A stretch of DNA of 38,875 nt from Opitutia bacterium (lineage in GTDB: Bacteria; Verrucomicrobiota; Verrucomicrobiia; Opitutales; Seribacteraceae): positions 88,559 to 127,433 of the forward strand of contig PAZC01000035.1 of assembly GCA_002716045.1 (NCBI GenBank), in the 5' to 3' direction. Positions 36,401 through 38,875 of this stretch are shown piece after piece; within the stretch, counting starts at the first letter, position 1, and every line of letters starts with the position of its first letter. The translations under genes were made by a program, and so were the position numbers. The notes beneath the pieces are model-generated. The model was not told the DNA's origin and searched no databases. It saw only the letters and a program-made list of their open reading frames with translations.

Positions 36401-38875
36401 CATGGCTTCAATAACAAGCACCCAAGTGGTGGATGATTCATGGTGGCATGGTACCTTGGTGAACAATGGAACCAAGCTCTCTCTATATTTGAACGGGAAC
36501 TTAGCCCAAGAGAAAACCTATGCCCTCAACCCGGTGACTAGTTCCCAAAGCATGCTTATCGGAAAAGGACTTCACGCGACGGCGGGTCAATATGGAGAAC
36601 GACGCTACCGCGGCTCCATCGACGAAGTCCGCATCTATGACCGGGCCTTGTCCTCGGCCGAGGTGGCGGCGCTGTACGCGCTGGAAGCGCCTCCCAACGC
36701 TGCCCCCGTGATCACCTCTTACGGGGGGTATGTTTTGCCCAATCCTCTGAACGTCCCGGAGAACCAAACCTCCGCGGCCGACGTCGACGCCTCGGACGCC
36801 GATGGCAACGAAACCGTGAGCTACCTCATAAGCGGCGGTCCCGACCAGTCCAAGTTCGACCTCAATTCCACCACCGGAGCGCTCACCTTCAAGACCGCTC
36901 CCGACTACGAGGCCAATGCCTCCGCCGCGGGCAACAATACCTACGCCGTATTCGTTACGGCCACGGACGGCGAAGCCAATGCCACCCAGTTGCTCACCCT
37001 GAACGTTACCGACGTCTACGAGGCGCCGCCCAACGATCCCCCCGCATTTTCAGCAGGGTCCGCCACCTTCACCACCGCGGAAAACCAGGGCGGGTCCTTC
37101 TTCGTCAGCGCCACAGACCCCAACGGCGATACCTTGGTCTACACTCTTTCCGGTCCCGATGCCGCCAAGTTCACCCTCAATTCAGTGACCGGCGAAATCT
37201 CTTGGAACGAGGAGCCTGACTTCGAGGCCCCCGCGTCCGCAGGTGGTACCAACGGCTATGCCTTGACCGTGACGGTTTCCGACGGGCAGGCCGTTGCCAC
37301 CCAAAGCGTGACCATTAACGTAACGGACTGGTTCGATGGCGACTGGTCGCGGGTGGACCCGCCGCAGATCAATCCCAACACCGGCTTCGGGAGCGCCGTC
37401 TCGCAATCGGGTGACGTCCTCGCGGTCGGCGCTTTCATGGAAGGCGCCTTCTACCTCTACCGGGTGGAAGACAACGGCACCGCCACCTACTTGTCCAAGG
37501 CCCTTTCGCCGGAAGGTCCTGCCGCCCATGGCAGCTTCGGCAAATTCTTATCCCTTTCGGGTGACCTTCTGGTGGTGGGGGCGGTTGATGCCGGCGCCGG
37601 CGGAGCGGCCTACCTTTATCAGTTGGAGGCCAACGGGTCATCCACTTACCTGGCCAAGCTGGAGGAGCCCGAGACCGGCAAGTTCGGTGGCGCCGTATCC
37701 GCTTCCGGCGACCTCGTGGCAGTCGGGGCCCGGGCCTCGGACACCGACGGCCAATCCAACGCGGGGGCGGTCTACCTCTACCGGTTGGAGGAGAACGGCA
37801 GCGTCACTTCCTTGCCCCGGGCAATTGATCCGGAACAAGGCCCCAACGCATATTTTGGCGCCTCCGTCGCCCTTTCCGGAGACCATTTGGCTGTTGGTTC
37901 GATCAATGGCAACAATGGTCGGGAAGCGGTCTTTGTCTACCGGATGGAAAGCAACGGAACGGCCACTTACCTAAGCAAGCAAACGCCTTCGGGTTCCTAC
38001 TCGGAGAGGTTCAGCGAGGCAGTCGCCCTCGACGGCGACCTCCTCCTCGTCGGGGCCAAGTTCACCAACGTGGTCGACAATTTTACGATCCAGGACGCGG
38101 GCGTCGTCCAGTTGCGCCGCATCGAGCCCAACGATACAGTCACCCACCTGCATCGTGTGAACGCTTTCGATGCCTCCAGCAACGACTCCTACGGCCACTC
38201 CGTTTCCGTCGGCGGCAACTTGTTCGCCGCGGGCGCCATTTGGGATGACGTCGACGGCCAGTCGAACGCAGGCTCCGCCTACCTCTACCGCCTAGAGGGC
38301 AATGGCACCGTAACCACTCTGGGCAAGATGACCGCTCCCGATGCCGGCACCTACACCCTCTTCGGTGTTTCCGTCTCGGTGGCCGGCGACACCCTTGCCG
38401 TCGGCGCCCAGTACGCCTCCCAAGGCGGCCTTGCCGACGTCGGCGCCGTCTACCTCTTCCACCAAGAAGATTGGGTGCCTCCGCCCCCGCCGGGCGCCGT
38501 CTTGACCGACGCCAACTTCACCACCGCGGTCAACCTGTGGTTTTCCGACGAGGCGTTCGCGACCGCCACCTACGGGCACATAAGCGACTGGGACGTCTCC
38601 GCCGTGACTAACATGGCGGATGCCTTCAAGGACCGAACTACTTTCAACGAAGACATCAGTGCTTGGGAGGTGAACGCCGTCACGGACATGAGCGAAATGT
38701 TCCACGGGGCCACTTCGTTCAACCAGAATATTGCCGACTGGAACGTTGGTTCCGTTACCCGGATGGACTCCATGTTCAAGAACGCCAATGCCTTCGACCG
38801 GGCGATTGGTGACTGGAACGTTTCCTCCGTCACCAACATGGGCTGGATGTTCGAGAACGCCACTTCCTTCAACCA
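30465..38875 (+). CDS. Giant mosaic secreted surface protein, C-terminus beyond the window (at least 2803 aa)
   Basis: One frame stays open from the ATG at 30465 to the window edge. Approximate layout by residue: signal peptide 1-43 (cleavage after VLA); cadherin-like 46-139; right-handed beta-helix 140-376; BspA/DUF285 repeats 430-704; partial cadherin-like and jelly-roll-like segment 733-880; TSP3-type calcium-binding Asp repeats about 970-1008 (DNDGDGLADD, DDDNDGYSD); second beta-helix with choice-of-anchor-like start 1018-1380; prealbumin-like insert; LamG 1504-1722; second prealbumin-like insert; LamG 1868-2075; two cadherin-like units 2078-2290; seven FG-GAP-like units from 2308; second DUF285 block from 2707. 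The role is probably adhesion or polysaccharide binding at the cell surface (inference). No anchor or sorting domain is seen, since the C-terminus is missing. Confidence 0.9.
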   Translation, partial: MTRARSFVSGFANRLSLLGRGSAALRLAGASLAAVLLTIPVLANTPPVITSYGGSATASVNVPENQTFVAEVNATDANGNETVSYFVSGGADAGKFDLNATTGVLTFKAAPDFEAPADADANNTYVVEVTATDRPAADIHVPSATFPTIQSAIDGASAGDVIRVAAGTYSENIWIADNDAANITVIGAGPGQSIIDGNGSRPVTFYKRYDNGGTLSGFTIQNGDHHQGGAVYFSRCNNSVLSNVVMTGNKGEAGVVFINRASPTLDHVTVVNNQNQDGKILKGAIYTEMNSACTLTNSIIWGNTGLSSYGQLNATSTGGASSITVSHSIYPNSSGSVVNAGNNLTSDPLLDGSFEPQNGSPAIGAGSDGDIGAIFTDDTLSSPQTITVTVTSDSVAFSEPPPITDANFTTAVNLWFSDEANATATYGHISDWDVSAVTDMSYAFQNRPSFNEDIGRWDVSSVEDMRVMFGAAFAFNQPIGDWNVSSVTNMTEMFYNASTFDQVISDWNVSAVTSMRSLFHNAQSFNQDIGDWDTSEVTAMQNMFRGASTFNQAIGDWNTSAVTSMGNMFKSATVFNQSISDWNTSAVTDMSGMFSNATSFNQDIGDWNTSAVTNMWVMFQGATAFNQEVGDWDTSAVINMGSMFYDAASFNQEVGDWDTSAVTNLQNMFRGASTFNQAIGDWNTSAVTSMGDMFLNASSLSDTNKGLIHASFSSNSNWPYSSWSEFVVNPNDFQLVNASVAENQPVGTLVGDFNATSPDANATHRFVLVPGAGSEHNGLFSIATGPGNASHDLTINTSSTPDEVDGSLKRWFDEIDISQASGGTLVFDFNPGVSPDRIFFEIGSTTIFDTAGWRTSGSAANGDPDRFVIQFAPGAPTTYQFEEGASNSSYGASQLNQLVIHAAPLNESVLRVTGETTSLFSCQITFVPHFPNKLITAASLDFEANATLSIRVQAKDDANATFEKILGINVTDEVDDNDGDGLADDVDTDDDNDGYSDTEEVAAGSDPLSGMSLPPVGKFIFVDDNASGNNTGTSWANAYTTLQAALADANGSVRTHIWVAEGIYRPDQGPGQTAGSRDSTFQLKNRVEIFGGFSGHEATPEERARAGEWITVLSGDIGVHGWDGDNAYHVVTASGVDRTAVLANFKIEHGRATGSTDWQRRGAGMLADNGSPNLRYLFFAGNVSTGTNSGGGGLCVYNGGSPIVYSCFFLGNYAYWGGAVKLSQGSSAALLNVVMAHNYGTKGGALVAWDSNASIKHSTIADNNATEGGGLYLGNGAILDLANSIVWGNTAPDGANLKSSVSYLDTNRTMIQGGQGDVADTDPLFVNPAHFDYRLRAGSPMINAGNPAEVGVLPWDVAGLARNLDAAPDLGAYEGGAEVVDLGGQVTYSGIVDSGPYRVWLNDENGTRLQELEMATPGAFSFVVAKGGSYDVKAFRDANSDGWPNNGDPWAHHDNEPIEVNASRADFDVPLVDRDSDEDGFLDLFEEQYGSNPYDPSSIPGLDFGLVAHWAFDETDGTVLHDGSGHDVNGTLNGFGSNSNPHWVAGRVGGALRFDGVDDYVSFPGATALDDLYPMTFAGWVKPEDDPDGGYILAKRSGAGGYWRLHSGNTDLTWVRQFTSADPAYTGGGAPILNQWTHLAFTWNGEGSATPPDHATHLYVNGSQVANPTRSNGAGAPVSDAANLFTIGNRPDGNNSYFKGSLDDYRLWNRVLSPAEVQSLYDSTPPAETNATLSGIISYVGPVPGPVVVWAFDENGQVAELTLPGGPGPYSLQLPKGRDYDIKAFRDGNENGELDHQWQVGEPYAHHGDWNNTTNSFNTVHLDGNLTNVNVSISWHGDNDGDGFGDWEEYAAGSNGDDNESTPNFPGLDYGLVGHWPFDGNASDMSGNGNHGNVTGATLAPDRHGVAGKAYSFDGDDWINVGNVLSRYDLITMTAWFAADSTSSGMREIVSKPRAANGSGAVLHIASSNQLHAYINPPNMASITSTQVVDDSWWHGTLVNNGTKLSLYLNGNLAQEKTYALNPVTSSQSMLIGKGLHATAGQYGERRYRGSIDEVRIYDRALSSAEVAALYALEAPPNAAPVITSYGGYVLPNPLNVPENQTSAADVDASDADGNETVSYLISGGPDQSKFDLNSTTGALTFKTAPDYEANASAAGNNTYAVFVTATDGEANATQLLTLNVTDVYEAPPNDPPAFSAGSATFTTAENQGGSFFVSATDPNGDTLVYTLSGPDAAKFTLNSVTGEISWNEEPDFEAPASAGGTNGYALTVTVSDGQAVATQSVTINVTDWFDGDWSRVDPPQINPNTGFGSAVSQSGDVLAVGAFMEGAFYLYRVEDNGTATYLSKALSPEGPAAHGSFGKFLSLSGDLLVVGAVDAGAGGAAYLYQLEANGSSTYLAKLEEPETGKFGGAVSASGDLVAVGARASDTDGQSNAGAVYLYRLEENGSVTSLPRAIDPEQGPNAYFGASVALSGDHLAVGSINGNNGREAVFVYRMESNGTATYLSKQTPSGSYSERFSEAVALDGDLLLVGAKFTNVVDNFTIQDAGVVQLRRIEPNDTVTHLHRVNAFDASSNDSYGHSVSVGGNLFAAGAIWDDVDGQSNAGSAYLYRLEGNGTVTTLGKMTAPDAGTYTLFGVSVSVAGDTLAVGAQYASQGGLADVGAVYLFHQEDWVPPPPPGAVLTDANFTTAVNLWFSDEAFATATYGHISDWDVSAVTNMADAFKDRTTFNEDISAWEVNAVTDMSEMFHGATSFNQNIADWNVGSVTRMDSMFKNANAFDRAIGDWNVSSVTNMGWMFENATSFN
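32085..32171 (+). repeat. Near-identical 87-bp direct repeat, copy 1
   Basis: Matches 32460-32546 with only two substitutions (at 32132 and 32163). The offset is 375 bp, exactly five 75-bp repeat units, which points to recent duplication or gene conversion within block 1. Confidence 0.9.
32460..32546 (+). repeat. Near-identical 87-bp direct repeat, copy 2
   Basis: Second copy of 32085-32171, five repeat units downstream in the same reading frame. Confidence 0.9.
38583..38875 (+). repeat. BspA/DUF285 tandem repeat block 2 (four units visible, cut by window edge)
   Basis: The same 25-residue pattern as block 1 (SDWDVSAVTNM, MFKNANAF, GDWNVSSVTNM), preceded by a near copy of the block 1 N-cap (TDANFTTAVNLWFSDEA). 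The DNA around 38510-38600 is closely similar to 31673-31770, so the whole module was duplicated within the gene. Confidence 0.92.

Overview
The window looks like chromosomal DNA of a Gram-negative, flagellated heterotroph of the PVC superphylum, most likely Verrucomicrobiota (Opitutales/Puniceicoccales-like). This is inferred from gene content, not from a marker gene. The pointers are an LptD-type outer-membrane protein, several lipoproteins, an SHD1-plus-trypsin protease, a pyrophosphate-type phosphofructokinase, diaminopimelate decarboxylase, a long STR2-like cystathionine gamma-synthase, a zinc-ribbon/LRR lipoprotein, and a giant secreted protein mixing cadherin-like, beta-helix, LamG, FG-GAP and BspA/DUF285 modules.

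Positions 1-23300 are mostly ordinary housekeeping DNA, densely packed. In order they hold: a cut-off Pro-rich protein and an 81-residue protein (minus); lptD-like (minus), divergent from glgB (plus); a minus-strand cluster leuB-alaS-SNF2 helicase, with alaS and the helicase overlapping by GTGA; a Cys-rich lipoprotein; lysA and a metB-like gene, also joined by a GTGA overlap; PPi-type pfp and purB (minus); a BioF2/GNAT-like protein, pdxH and a 70-residue protein (plus); a TPR protein and a GNAT acetyltransferase (minus); tRNA-Gly(TCC); and three little-known envelope or basic proteins.

Positions 23300-27690 are more accessory. Two small HTH-type proteins lie near comM. Then comes a stretch of about 1.4 kb bounded by a 28-bp perfect direct repeat. 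One copy of the repeat covers the 3' end of tRNA-Leu(TAA) and the other lies between that stretch and comM. The stretch carries a zinc-ribbon/LRR lipoprotein gene and a 52-residue membrane-anchored protein gene but no recombinase, so it looks like a micro-island or the remnant of a tRNA-targeting element.

Positions 27690-38875 are devoted to cell-surface proteins: a flagellin with an unusual central insert, a secreted SHD1-trypsin protease, and one continuous open frame from 30465 to the window edge (at least 2803 residues). That frame encodes the giant mosaic protein. The flagellin insert and a segment of the giant protein share a sequence pattern (E-[IV]-D-I ... SGG ... DR ... FD ... DRF-[LV]-I ... 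FAPG), which suggests that flagellum and surface adhesin share a beta-sandwich module. This, the tRNA-bounded micro-island and the internal duplications of the giant gene are the most unusual observations.
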